Shown piece by piece: positions 12,415-17,962 of a DNA stretch of 17,962 nt (position 1 is the first letter of the stretch; each line of letters starts with the position of its first letter). The translations under genes were made by a program, and so were the position numbers. This stretch comes from Candidatus Saccharimonadota bacterium (GTDB taxonomy: Bacteria > Patescibacteriota > Saccharimonadia > Saccharimonadales > UBA4665), in the NCBI GenBank assembly GCA_029288335.1, contig JARIHJ010000035.1:1-17962 (forward strand). The letters run 5' to 3'. The notes below the pieces were generated by a model. The model saw nothing but the letters and a program-made list of their open reading frames with translations, was not told where the DNA came from and searched no databases.

Positions 12415-13653
12415 TCAGAGCCGGATGGAAAATACTCGGCTTGTTTCGGGGTGATAGTGCCAGGCGACGAAGTAGCTTTTGGTGGTGTAGAAAACGGCTA
12501 GTGCGGTCACGGCTGCTAGCAGCAGAATTGCGCCGCCGTAGGCGACCGGGTTCCTAGGGAAGACTTTTCGCCAAATTTGTAACAGGTAGCCAATACCGAC
12601 GGCTACCAGCAAGTAGACTAGGCCTGCCCAAATATCGATGGTCCCATCTGACACCACGTATAAAACTAACCCGGCTACTAGCATTATTAATAATAATTTG
12701 GCCTGTCGCAGCTTATGCTGCCAGATGTAGAAGCCTAGTCCTGCCAGTGCCATCGCCGCGCTGAATGCATCCAGAATCGGCTGGCGGGCAAGCCATTGGC
12801 TAGCTGGGGCTAGCGGCCCGTAAGCCAGGTAGTGCAGGGGCAATTTATAAAATAATTCCAGCCGCTCCAGGCTTAAGATATCAGCCCTGTGGACGCCTAG
12901 CCAGTTGGTAACTAATAGCGACGGGTCGCGTGCTAGGCCGTAGGCTAGCGGCACCAGTAGCAACAACGCTAACCCAATTATGCCTAATGTCCGGGGCCAG
13001 GGTAATTTCTTAGCCAGCAACGCTAGTTTGCGATACTGCCAGATAATTACAACCAGCCAAAGTAGCCACATTCCGGGCACGTACAGCGTCAGCGCAAAAA
13101 TTACTGGCAAAGCTATAACTAGCCGATAGCTAGCGGCCTGGCCCTTTTTAAGGTTGCGGATCCAAACTGCTAGCCGAATAATCGCTAGCGGCGCTAATAC
13201 GTATAAGATAGCTGGAACCGCTAAACGGCCAAAGTGCAGCAGCCATAAGCTAGCACCAAACAATACGGTAGCTAGTACGTAGGTCGGCCGATTGAACCAT
13301 CGCCTGGTAATCGACAGAAATAGCCACAGCGTGATTAGTGCGAAAATTATGGTGGCTAGCCGCACAGCGTAGATGTGGCCGGCACCACCAAGGTGTAAAA
13401 TCGCCCATTCCAGAGCTTTGTAAGGCAAGAATATCGGATTAGTTAGCATAACGTGCCAAGAGTTGCTGGCGCGCAATGTGACTAATTCTGGCAGGCTGAG
13501 GCGGTGGTAAGTTAGGCTAGATAGCCGCCAAGTTAGCACGAACACAGCCGCGGCAGCTGCGAGCAGCCTAATCGACACATAGCTCCAATCGATTGTTCGT
13601 AAGTTAATTCTAGGCAACTTGATCCTAGCCGATGACTCTGTTTGTTCCACCAT
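12415..13653 (-). CDS. Polytopic membrane protein, GT-C (ArnT/PMT-like) fold suspected
   Basis: A 412-residue protein with a short cytoplasmic-looking N-terminus and about nine to eleven hydrophobic helices. The first helix (about 24-42) is followed by an extracytoplasmic loop containing LPELVTLRASNSWH, then PYKALEWAILHLGG and VRLATIIFALITLWLFLSI. This pattern resembles polyprenyl-phosphate-sugar-dependent GT-C transferases, where the first loop normally holds an Asp-Glu pair; here the equivalent reads Pro-Glu, so the catalytic site is not confirmed. The C-terminus ends in a short YHPETSRVFSIRL tail. If a GT-C enzyme, it would glycosylate lipids or proteins on the outer face. It sits oddly between dnaB and ybaB with its own leaderless-type promoter and a hairpin cluster behind it. 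CTAG sites are especially dense in this gene (about 22). Confidence 0.6.
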   Translation of the reverse strand: MVEQTESSARIKLPRINLRTIDWSYVSIRLLAAAAAVFVLTWRLSSLTYHRLSLPELVTLRASNSWHVMLTNPIFLPYKALEWAILHLGGAGHIYAVRLATIIFALITLWLFLSITRRWFNRPTYVLATVLFGASLWLLHFGRLAVPAILYVLAPLAIIRLAVWIRNLKKGQAASYRLVIALPVIFALTLYVPGMWLLWLVVIIWQYRKLALLAKKLPWPRTLGIIGLALLLLVPLAYGLARDPSLLVTNWLGVHRADILSLERLELFYKLPLHYLAYGPLAPASQWLARQPILDAFSAAMALAGLGFYIWQHKLRQAKLLLIMLVAGLVLYVVSDGTIDIWAGLVYLLVAVGIGYLLQIWRKVFPRNPVAYGGAILLLAAVTALAVFYTTKSYFVAWHYHPETSRVFSIRL

Positions 13654-13668
13654 AATGTCTTACAGCCA

Positions 13669-13677
13669 ATTATACCA
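13669..13677 (-). promoter_or_regulatory. Extended -10 box TGGTATAAT before the membrane-protein gene
   Basis: On the minus strand TGGTATAAT (TGn plus a perfect TATAAT) ends 15 bases before ATG 13653. Transcription would start about eight or nine bases before the start codon, and no Shine-Dalgarno is present. The box lies in the short spacer after the dnaB stop. Confidence 0.55.
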
Positions 13678-13686
13678 TTAGCTTTA

Positions 13687-15063
13687 TTAGTTGAATGGAT
13701 CGGCGTGCTTTTTGTCTAAGGATGTAATTTTTTGTTTATCGCGGTCGAAGTAAAGCTCGACATTGTCGGTCGGGCCGTTGCGGTGCTTTTTGATCATTAC
13801 TTCGAGTAGATTTTGGCGGTCGGTTTCCGGATTGTAGTAATCTTCGCGGTATAAAAATGCGACGACATCAGCGTCCTGCTCGATCGAGCCGGATTCGCGC
13901 AGATCCGCTAATTGCGGAATTTTGTCGGGGCGGTTTTCGACCGAGCGCGATAACTGGGACAATGCGACTAATGGCACGTTTAGTTCGCGGGCGATGACTT
14001 TTAGGCCGCGCGAGATTTCTGATACTTCCTGGACGCGGTTAAAATCGTTAAATCGGCTGCCGCCGCTCATCAGCTGCAAATAGTCGACGACAATTAATCC
14101 GAGCGGCTGGCGGTGGGCTTCGCGTCGGGCTTTGGTTCGGAGTTCGCTAACGGTAATAGCTGGTGAATCATCGATGAAAATTTTAGCTTCAGACAGCGTG
14201 CCCATCGCTCGACCAATTTTTTCAAAATCGCTGTCGGATAAATTACCGGTGCGCAGATTCCAAGCGTTTACGCCCGATTCGATCGCGAGCAAGCGGTCGA
14301 CCAGCTGCTCCTTGCTCATTTCCAGCGAGAAAATTAGCACCGATTCTTTTGACCCGACAGCGATATTGTGCGCCAGGTTTAGCATAAAGGCAGTTTTGCC
14401 CATACTGGGCCGGGCGGCGAGCACGAATAAGTCGCTTTTTTGCAGCCCAGCCAAGATGTTATCCAAATCGCGGTAGCCTGTCGAAGTACCACGAATTTTT
14501 TGCTTGTCCTTGTGTAAATCGTCGAGCCGGTCAAAGCTTTCCGACAAAATGGCCTCGAGCGAAACGACGTTTTGACCGACGTGCTGCTGGGAGATGGCGA
14601 ATAATTTGGCTTCCGCCTCCTCGACTAGTTCTTTCAGGGATTTAGCTTCGTCGAAACTCAGCTCGGCGATACTGCCACTGGCCTCGATCATTCTGCGCCT
14701 GATCGCTTTTTGAGCCACAATGTCGCCGTACTGCTCGACGTGCGCGGCGGTTGGAACGAAGTTGGTGAGCTCAGTCAAATAGCCTGCTCCACCAATGGTC
14801 TCAAGTTCACCATCGGCTTTCAGCTGGTCGGCCAGTGTGAGTACATCAATTGGGCTGCGCTTGTCATAGAGTTTACTGGCGGCCTGGTAAATACGCTTGT
14901 GGCGTGGGTCAAAAAAGTCCTCCGCGCGCAAATGGTCGGCAATTTTCACAAAAGCGTCGCCGTCGATCAGGATAGAACCTAGTAAGCTGGCTTCCGCGTC
15001 TATGTTTTGGGGCTGTTCCTTGACGGCATTAGCGCCGCTGCTCATTCTTTGATTAGTAGCCAT
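13687..15063 (-). CDS. dnaB: Replicative DNA helicase DnaB
   Basis: A 458-residue hexameric helicase that unwinds DNA at the replication fork and recruits primase. The N-terminal domain starts after about 16 residues with QNIDAEASLLGSILID. The RecA-like C-terminal domain has Walker A ARPSMGKTA (217-225; Lys223, Thr224), SLEMSKEQL, Walker B VVDYLQLM (325-332), the LSQLSR sensor region and the arginine-rich KKHRNGPT segment. No intein or insertion interrupts these motifs, and length is normal. The start is ATG 15063; ATG for Met7 is an alternative. A weak GAGAGA precedes the start. The gene follows dnaX by 11 bases, implying co-expression of the helicase and the clamp-loader subunit. Unlike its neighbours it has almost no CTAG sites. 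Confidence 0.96.
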   Translation of the reverse strand: MATNQRMSSGANAVKEQPQNIDAEASLLGSILIDGDAFVKIADHLRAEDFFDPRHKRIYQAASKLYDKRSPIDVLTLADQLKADGELETIGGAGYLTELTNFVPTAAHVEQYGDIVAQKAIRRRMIEASGSIAELSFDEAKSLKELVEEAEAKLFAISQQHVGQNVVSLEAILSESFDRLDDLHKDKQKIRGTSTGYRDLDNILAGLQKSDLFVLAARPSMGKTAFMLNLAHNIAVGSKESVLIFSLEMSKEQLVDRLLAIESGVNAWNLRTGNLSDSDFEKIGRAMGTLSEAKIFIDDSPAITVSELRTKARREAHRQPLGLIVVDYLQLMSGGSRFNDFNRVQEVSEISRGLKVIARELNVPLVALSQLSRSVENRPDKIPQLADLRESGSIEQDADVVAFLYREDYYNPETDRQNLLEVMIKKHRNGPTDNVELYFDRDKQKITSLDKKHADPFN

Positions 15064-15074
15064 AATCTCTCTAT

Positions 15075-16544
15075 CTATGATTCTAGCAACTCTGCGTCAC
15101 CGAAAATATTGCTTATGTTTTTTAGCCCGTCCTTTTCCTCAACATTTTCCACAGGCGCTTTCATCGGCGGATCGACGGTTGGTTCACTAGTCGCGGCCAG
15201 TGTCGGTTCATCGCTGGCTAGCTTCGGATTTAATTGACAGTTAAGGGTTAGCTCCCAGCCAGCTAGTTCGCTAGCGGCGTTTACGATAATTTGCTGATTC
15301 TTGGTTTCGCTGACTCGCTTCAAGTGGAACGGGAATGGAAATTCCAGCGTTAGCTTATTGCCAGCTAGCGTTGGCGTGGCCATTCTAGCCATTGCGTACA
15401 GGGTGTGGTATTTCGGGCGGATTTGCTCTAGGACGCTAGCCCAGAGCTCGCTTGCGCTAGCAGTCGAACTACTTTTTTCTGGTTTCGAGGGTTCGTCACT
15501 AGTAATTTTTGATGTTTTTTTGGCTGGGTTAGCCGGCCTGCTGGCTTCGCTAGGTTTAACCAGCTCACTGTTAGAGTTGGTGTTACCAGGCTTAGCCTCA
15601 GCCAGAGCGGTTTCAAGCAGAATTATTTCTAATAATTGATCGGGCTTCGGGCTACTCTGTACCGACAATAATTGCCTGACTAGCGCTAGTTTATCGCTAT
15701 TAGTAAGTTTTAGCGCTTCTTGACGCCAATATTGGCCGAGCTGTTTGGCTAGCGCTGCAGCGTGGTAGCCATTAATCCTAGCTGATTCTAGCAGTTTCAC
15801 AACTCGCCTAGCCTCGTGACTGTCAACGGCTAGAGCCAGCTCCTGGATTAACTGCTCTGGCGGCAGGCCGGCCAAGGTTTCAACTAGTCCCCGGGTTATG
15901 GATTGGCCGCTGGCGGCTAGCTGATCGAGCAGACTAATCGAATCGCGAAAACTGCCTTCGCCGAGCTCGGCAATTAGGGTGGCGGCGCCAGGCTCTAGCT
16001 TAATTTTTTCGGCTCTAGCGAGCGCTAACAAGTGCTTAGCCGCTAGCTCGCTCGCAATCGGGCGGAAAGCGAAGTGCTGGGTACGGCTGATAATTGTCTC
16101 GGGTAACTTCTGCGGATCGGTCGTCGCTAGGATAAAAATGACGTGCGCCGGCGGCTCTTCCAGCGTCTTTAACAGTGCATTGAAAGCGGATTTGCTCAGC
16201 ATATGGACTTCGTCGATGATGTAGATCTTGTATTTGGCTAGCGTTGGCGCGACGGTGACTTTTTCGCGCAGATCGCGAATATCTTCGACGCTAGTATTCG
16301 ACGCGGCGTCGATTTCGATAATGTCGATGTGCGGCTCGTCTTTTACGTAGTCTAGATCGTTAATTTGCCGCGCTAGGATTCTGGCAGCGCTAGTCTTGCC
16401 GACTCCGCGCGGCCCGCTAAACAAGTAGGCGTGGCCGAATTTACCAGATTTAACGGCGTTTTGCAGGGTTTTAGAGACGTGCTCCTGCCCTACTAGTTCA
16501 TCCCAGCCTCTAGAGCGATATTTACGATATAGTGCCTGTCCCAT
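15075..16544 (-). CDS. dnaX: DNA polymerase III gamma/tau subunit, zinc module missing
   Basis: A 489-residue clamp-loader ATPase. Domain I shows YRKYRS, Walker A GPRGVGKTS (44-52), Walker B IYIIDEVHML (107-116), LLKTLEEPP and the arginine-finger segment ISRTQ (152-156). Domain III runs to about residue 310. A Pro/Ser/Lys-rich linker (about 318-362) then leads to a tau-like C-terminal domain ending NIFGDAELLES. In most bacteria a four-cysteine zinc module separates the Walker A helix from IEIDAAS. Here only DLDYVKDEPHID stands between them, with no cysteine. The linker contains an A7 run that could yield a short form (separate entry). The start is ATG 16544, at the usual family N-terminus; no clear Shine-Dalgarno. 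The leader of about 45 bases follows a TATAAT box. It is the first gene of the dnaX-dnaB pair. Confidence 0.96.
   Translation of the reverse strand: MGQALYRKYRSRGWDELVGQEHVSKTLQNAVKSGKFGHAYLFSGPRGVGKTSAARILARQINDLDYVKDEPHIDIIEIDAASNTSVEDIRDLREKVTVAPTLAKYKIYIIDEVHMLSKSAFNALLKTLEEPPAHVIFILATTDPQKLPETIISRTQHFAFRPIASELAAKHLLALARAEKIKLEPGAATLIAELGEGSFRDSISLLDQLAASGQSITRGLVETLAGLPPEQLIQELALAVDSHEARRVVKLLESARINGYHAAALAKQLGQYWRQEALKLTNSDKLALVRQLLSVQSSPKPDQLLEIILLETALAEAKPGNTNSNSELVKPSEASRPANPAKKTSKITSDEPSKPEKSSSTASASELWASVLEQIRPKYHTLYAMARMATPTLAGNKLTLEFPFPFHLKRVSETKNQQIIVNAASELAGWELTLNCQLNPKLASDEPTLAATSEPTVDPPMKAPVENVEEKDGLKNISNIFGDAELLES
15499..15521 (-). promoter_or_regulatory. Candidate slippage site (A7) with immediate -1-frame stop in dnaX
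   Basis: Seven A residues on the coding strand (15521-15515) span codons Lys342, Lys343 and the first base of Thr344. Reading one base back, or adding one A to the mRNA, gives Asn-Ile-Lys-Asn-Tyr and a TAG at 15501-15499, making a product of about 348 residues that ends just after domain III. The true heptamer for tRNA slippage is imperfect (C AAA AAA), so polymerase slippage is the likelier mechanism if any. No clear stimulatory Shine-Dalgarno is seen. Confidence 0.35.
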
Positions 16545-16594
16545 ATTTGTATTTTACTTTTACGCCAAACCCGGCGCCACCTTTTACAAGGCTA

Positions 16595-16600
16595 ATTATA
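16595..16600 (-). promoter_or_regulatory. -10 box TATAAT of dnaX
   Basis: A perfect TATAAT on the minus strand leaves a leader of about 45 bases before ATG 16544. A TTGAAG lies at 16620-16615, but at 14 bases the spacing is short. The leader contains a small CGCC/GGCG stem and no obvious Shine-Dalgarno. Confidence 0.45.
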
Positions 16601-16641
16601 ATCTTTTTGTCGAGCTTCAACTAAGTCAAATCAACAGCAAG

Positions 16642-17157
16642 TTACAGGGCGGCTTCGATGGCGGCCCACTCGGCCTGGGCGTCATCTTCGGGGATGTTGA
16701 CGCTGACCTGGTCGCCAGGCTTGGCCTTGAAATAAGTTACGCTGGCCAGGAGGACGCGGTATTTCTTACCCTTATCCCCCACGGCGACGAAGTAATGGCC
16801 GTTTTCTAGCTGTAACTCACCGACAACTTGTTTCCTGGCGATGGGGCCGATTTGCTTGTACATAAAGGCGCCGTCATCACCGATCGTGAGCTTCAGGATA
16901 TCGCCCTGGACGAGCTTGGATTTGCTCGCATAATTGGCCGGGACCGGATAAGTTTTGCCATCGCCACCGACCATATTTTGACCATCAAAAACACCCTCGA
17001 CTACCTTGCCGAGGCTGGTTTCACGCGCAGTTTGGATTTTTTCAGAATCTTCGCCGACCAGGCTAATTAATAGTTCGTTAGCAGCTGCTAAGTTAGTCTC
17101 AGCATCTTGGATTAGGCTACGCAAGCGCTTGATTTGTTTGTCAGATACATCTGCCAT
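16642..17157 (-). CDS. Unassigned 171-residue protein, coiled coil plus beta-rich domain
   Basis: I cannot name the family. Residues 5-35 (DKQIKRLRSLIQDAETNLAA and on) form a probable coiled-coil helix. The rest alternates short hydrophobic strands with glycine/lysine turns: GKVVEGVFDG, GDGKTYPVPANYASKSKLV, GDILKLTIGDDG, GELQLENGHYFVAVGDKGKK and GDQVSVNIPED. This looks like one or two small beta barrels such as an OB/TRAM/SH3-like fold, suggesting nucleic-acid or ribosome binding. An acidic, alanine-rich tail ends the protein. No cysteine or membrane segment is present. It lies downstream of rplL on the same strand, behind a likely terminator, so it probably has its own promoter (a weak TAAGAT at 17181-17176 is the best candidate). 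GAGAGA stands just upstream of the start as a weak ribosome site. Confidence 0.75.
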   Translation of the reverse strand: MADVSDKQIKRLRSLIQDAETNLAAANELLISLVGEDSEKIQTARETSLGKVVEGVFDGQNMVGGDGKTYPVPANYASKSKLVQGDILKLTIGDDGAFMYKQIGPIARKQVVGELQLENGHYFVAVGDKGKKYRVLLASVTYFKAKPGDQVSVNIPEDDAQAEWAAIEAAL

Positions 17158-17235
17158 AGTTTTGTCTCTCGGTTAATCTTAGCTTTTGTTTGCTATTGGT
17201 TTTAGTTTAAGTGTCGACGTATTACACTCACGGTT

Positions 17236-17277
17236 AAAAATACCACAGAAGCCACGGCAAGTAAAGTCTGCTTGTGG
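17236..17277 (-). terminator. Likely intrinsic terminator of rplL
   Basis: On the minus strand CCACAAGC (17277-17270) pairs with GCTTCTGTGG (17252-17243), eight pairs with a two-base bulge, and is followed by TATTTTT (17242-17236). The loop can form a smaller internal GCA/TGC stem. It lies about 60 bases after the rplL stop. Confidence 0.5.
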
Positions 17278-17281
17278 ATAA
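17273..17281 (-). other. DnaA-box-like 9-mer TTATCCACA
   Basis: The minus strand carries a perfect match to the bacterial DnaA-box consensus. It is single, and its CCACA also forms the 5' arm of the rplL terminator, so it may be coincidental. No cluster of boxes or AT-rich unwinding element typical of an origin is visible. Confidence 0.25.
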
Positions 17282-17336
17282 GTTTTTTACCCAAACAGGC
17301 CTTACTAACCAGCTAACAGTGAAATTGAACAAAAAA

Positions 17337-17717
17337 TTAGGCTAGCTCGACTGTGGCGCCAGCGTCTTCTAGCGCTTTCTTGGCGGCTTCAGCGTCTTCC
17401 TTCTTGGCTTTCTCAAGCACGGGTTTCGGTGCGCCGTCGACTAAAGCTTTTGCCTCGCCGAGGCCAAGACCGGTAACGTCCTTGACGGCCTTAATGACGG
17501 CGACTTTTTGTGCGCCCGGATCCTTCAAGACCACGTCGTATTCGCTCTTTTCCTCAGCGGTTGGAGCGGCTTCGCCACCAGCGGCTGGACCAGCCACAGC
17601 TACGGCTGCGGCGGCCGGCTCAATGCCGTACTCGTCTTTCAAAACGGTCTTTAGTTCATTAACCTCTAGAACTGTTAATTTAGTTAATTCGTCTGCTAAT
17701 TTCTTTACATCAGCCAT
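17337..17717 (-). CDS. rplL: 50S ribosomal protein L7/L12
   Basis: A 126-residue L7/L12 stalk protein, which recruits and stimulates translation GTPases. The N-terminal dimerisation domain (residues 1-33, LADELTKLTVLEVNELKTVL) is followed by an Ala/Gly-rich hinge (about 35-53). The C-terminal domain carries EYDVVLKDPGAQKVAVIKAV and TGLGLGEAKALVDGAPKPV, the factor-binding helices. Length is normal. A strong Shine-Dalgarno, GGAGGAGGAG (17730-17721), stands just before ATG 17717, as expected for a highly expressed gene. The start overlaps a small upstream ORF by eight bases instead of following rplJ, which normally precedes rplL. A likely intrinsic terminator follows. Confidence 0.97.
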   Translation of the reverse strand: MADVKKLADELTKLTVLEVNELKTVLKDEYGIEPAAAAVAVAGPAAGGEAAPTAEEKSEYDVVLKDPGAQKVAVIKAVKDVTGLGLGEAKALVDGAPKPVLEKAKKEDAEAAKKALEDAGATVELA

Positions 17718-17946
17718 TTTCTCCTCCTCCGTTTACATTAGGAATTATTAGATTAAAATTTTCGTCTAGTTTTAGTTTTACGCCGAGCCGTGCCTCTGCA
17801 GCCCTTCGGTAACATTGCAGTGCCTGCTTTCGATACCAATGACCTTCAACGTCTCCGCCCAGAGCGATTAAATCGGACCCATGGTTATCAAAGTGGTCGC
17901 CCCATAGTAGGTATTCGGCACGCTCGCCAGTTATGACTTCTAGCAT
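17710..17946 (-). CDS. Unassigned small protein overlapping rplL start; 5' end near window edge
   Basis: At least 78 residues, unrecognised. The visible sequence has WGDHFDNHGSDLIALGGD, then a helix-like HWYRKQALQCYRRAAEARLG that recalls a single TPR-type helix pair only in general form. A hydrophobic strand and a Gly/Asn-rich tail, NVNGGGENG, close it; the glycine codons GGA-GGA-GGA are the rplL Shine-Dalgarno itself. ATG 17946 has a possible AAGG upstream, but the frame stays open to the window edge, so the true start may lie outside. The eight-base overlap with rplL implies coupling. It could be a spurious frame, but tryptophan and histidine content and lack of bias argue for a real protein. 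Confidence 0.5.
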   Translation of the reverse strand: MLEVITGERAEYLLWGDHFDNHGSDLIALGGDVEGHWYRKQALQCYRRAAEARLGVKLKLDENFNLIIPNVNGGGENG

Positions 17947-17962
17947 ATTCGGCCTTAAGCGG

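Noticed and set aside
15473..15478. E. coli-type A-AAA-AAG frameshift heptamer in dnaX
   Set aside because: The bases occur, but the codon phase is GAA-AAA-AGT, not AAA-AAG, so tandem tRNA slippage as in E. coli would not work there.
17158..17336. Replication origin next to rplL
   Set aside because: Only one DnaA-box match and no AT-rich unwinding region; the box is part of a terminator stem.
1..17962. UGA recoding as in Gracilibacteria or Absconditabacteria
   Set aside because: TGA ends several genes at the expected family length (for example ridA and the transporter), and core proteins contain no internal TGA.
1..17962. CRISPR array, insertion sequence, prophage or defence island
   Set aside because: No regularly spaced repeats, transposase, integrase, phage or nuclease/toxin genes are visible; nearly all space is taken by housekeeping or envelope genes.

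Overview
The window looks like a chromosomal piece of a small-genome, episymbiont-type bacterium, most likely a Saccharibacterium (TM7) or another Patescibacterium. The evidence is a bo3-type oxidase module (cyoD, cyoE), compact gene spacing, short unassigned proteins, replication and repair proteins that lack their usual zinc modules, and normal use of TGA as a stop, which argues against the UGA-recoding candidate phyla. The lineage is inferred from gene content only. Base composition is near half G+C, and the palindrome CTAG, especially GCTAGC, is strikingly common.

Layout, left to right. (1) 1-1422, + strand: end of a cytochrome oxidase operon (probable last codons of cyoC, a palindromic element, cyoD, cyoE). 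(2) 1423-2364: a structured RNA leader, two small unassigned genes and a second dyad-rich stretch. (3) 2365-3325: a DMT/NIPA-like transporter followed by tRNA-Gln(TTG). (4) 3334-4128: a membrane-anchored M15B D,D-carboxypeptidase on the minus strand, divergent from the next operon across a 78-bp region with a perfect dyad. (5) 4129-8574, + strand: alpha/beta hydrolase, two GT4 glycosyltransferases and an AI-2E family transporter, probably a cell-envelope glycolipid or glycan operon. (6) 8571-12257, - strand: ybaB-recR-DHH phosphoesterase-ridA-cysS, tightly packed. (7) 12258-12414: ybaB promoter and a cluster of hairpins. (8) 12415-16544, - strand: dnaX, dnaB and a polytopic GT-C-like membrane protein. 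With ybaB-recR these form the familiar dnaX-ybaB-recR neighbourhood, here split by dnaB and the membrane protein. (9) 16642-17946, - strand: an unassigned conserved-looking protein, rplL (L7/L12), and a small ORF overlapping the rplL start.

How the genes fit together: cyoE makes the heme O used by the oxidase whose subunit IV is cyoD. The GT4/hydrolase/transporter set and the carboxypeptidase act on the envelope. dnaB, dnaX, ybaB, recR and the DHH nuclease-like protein form a replication, repair and nucleotide-recycling block joined to translation genes (cysS, rplL, tRNA-Gln).

Most noteworthy signals: (a) several transcription-unit-first genes have a TATAAT-like box only 8-10 nt before the start codon and no Shine-Dalgarno, implying leaderless mRNAs; (b) a leader at 1512-1692 with competing helices, one of which could mask a strong Shine-Dalgarno; (c) loss of zinc-ligand cysteines in both RecR and DnaX; (d) an A7 run in dnaX followed by an immediate stop in the -1 frame, placed where a gamma-like short form would end; (e) about tenfold excess of GCTAGC. 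I see no CRISPR array, insertion sequence, phage gene or defence system.
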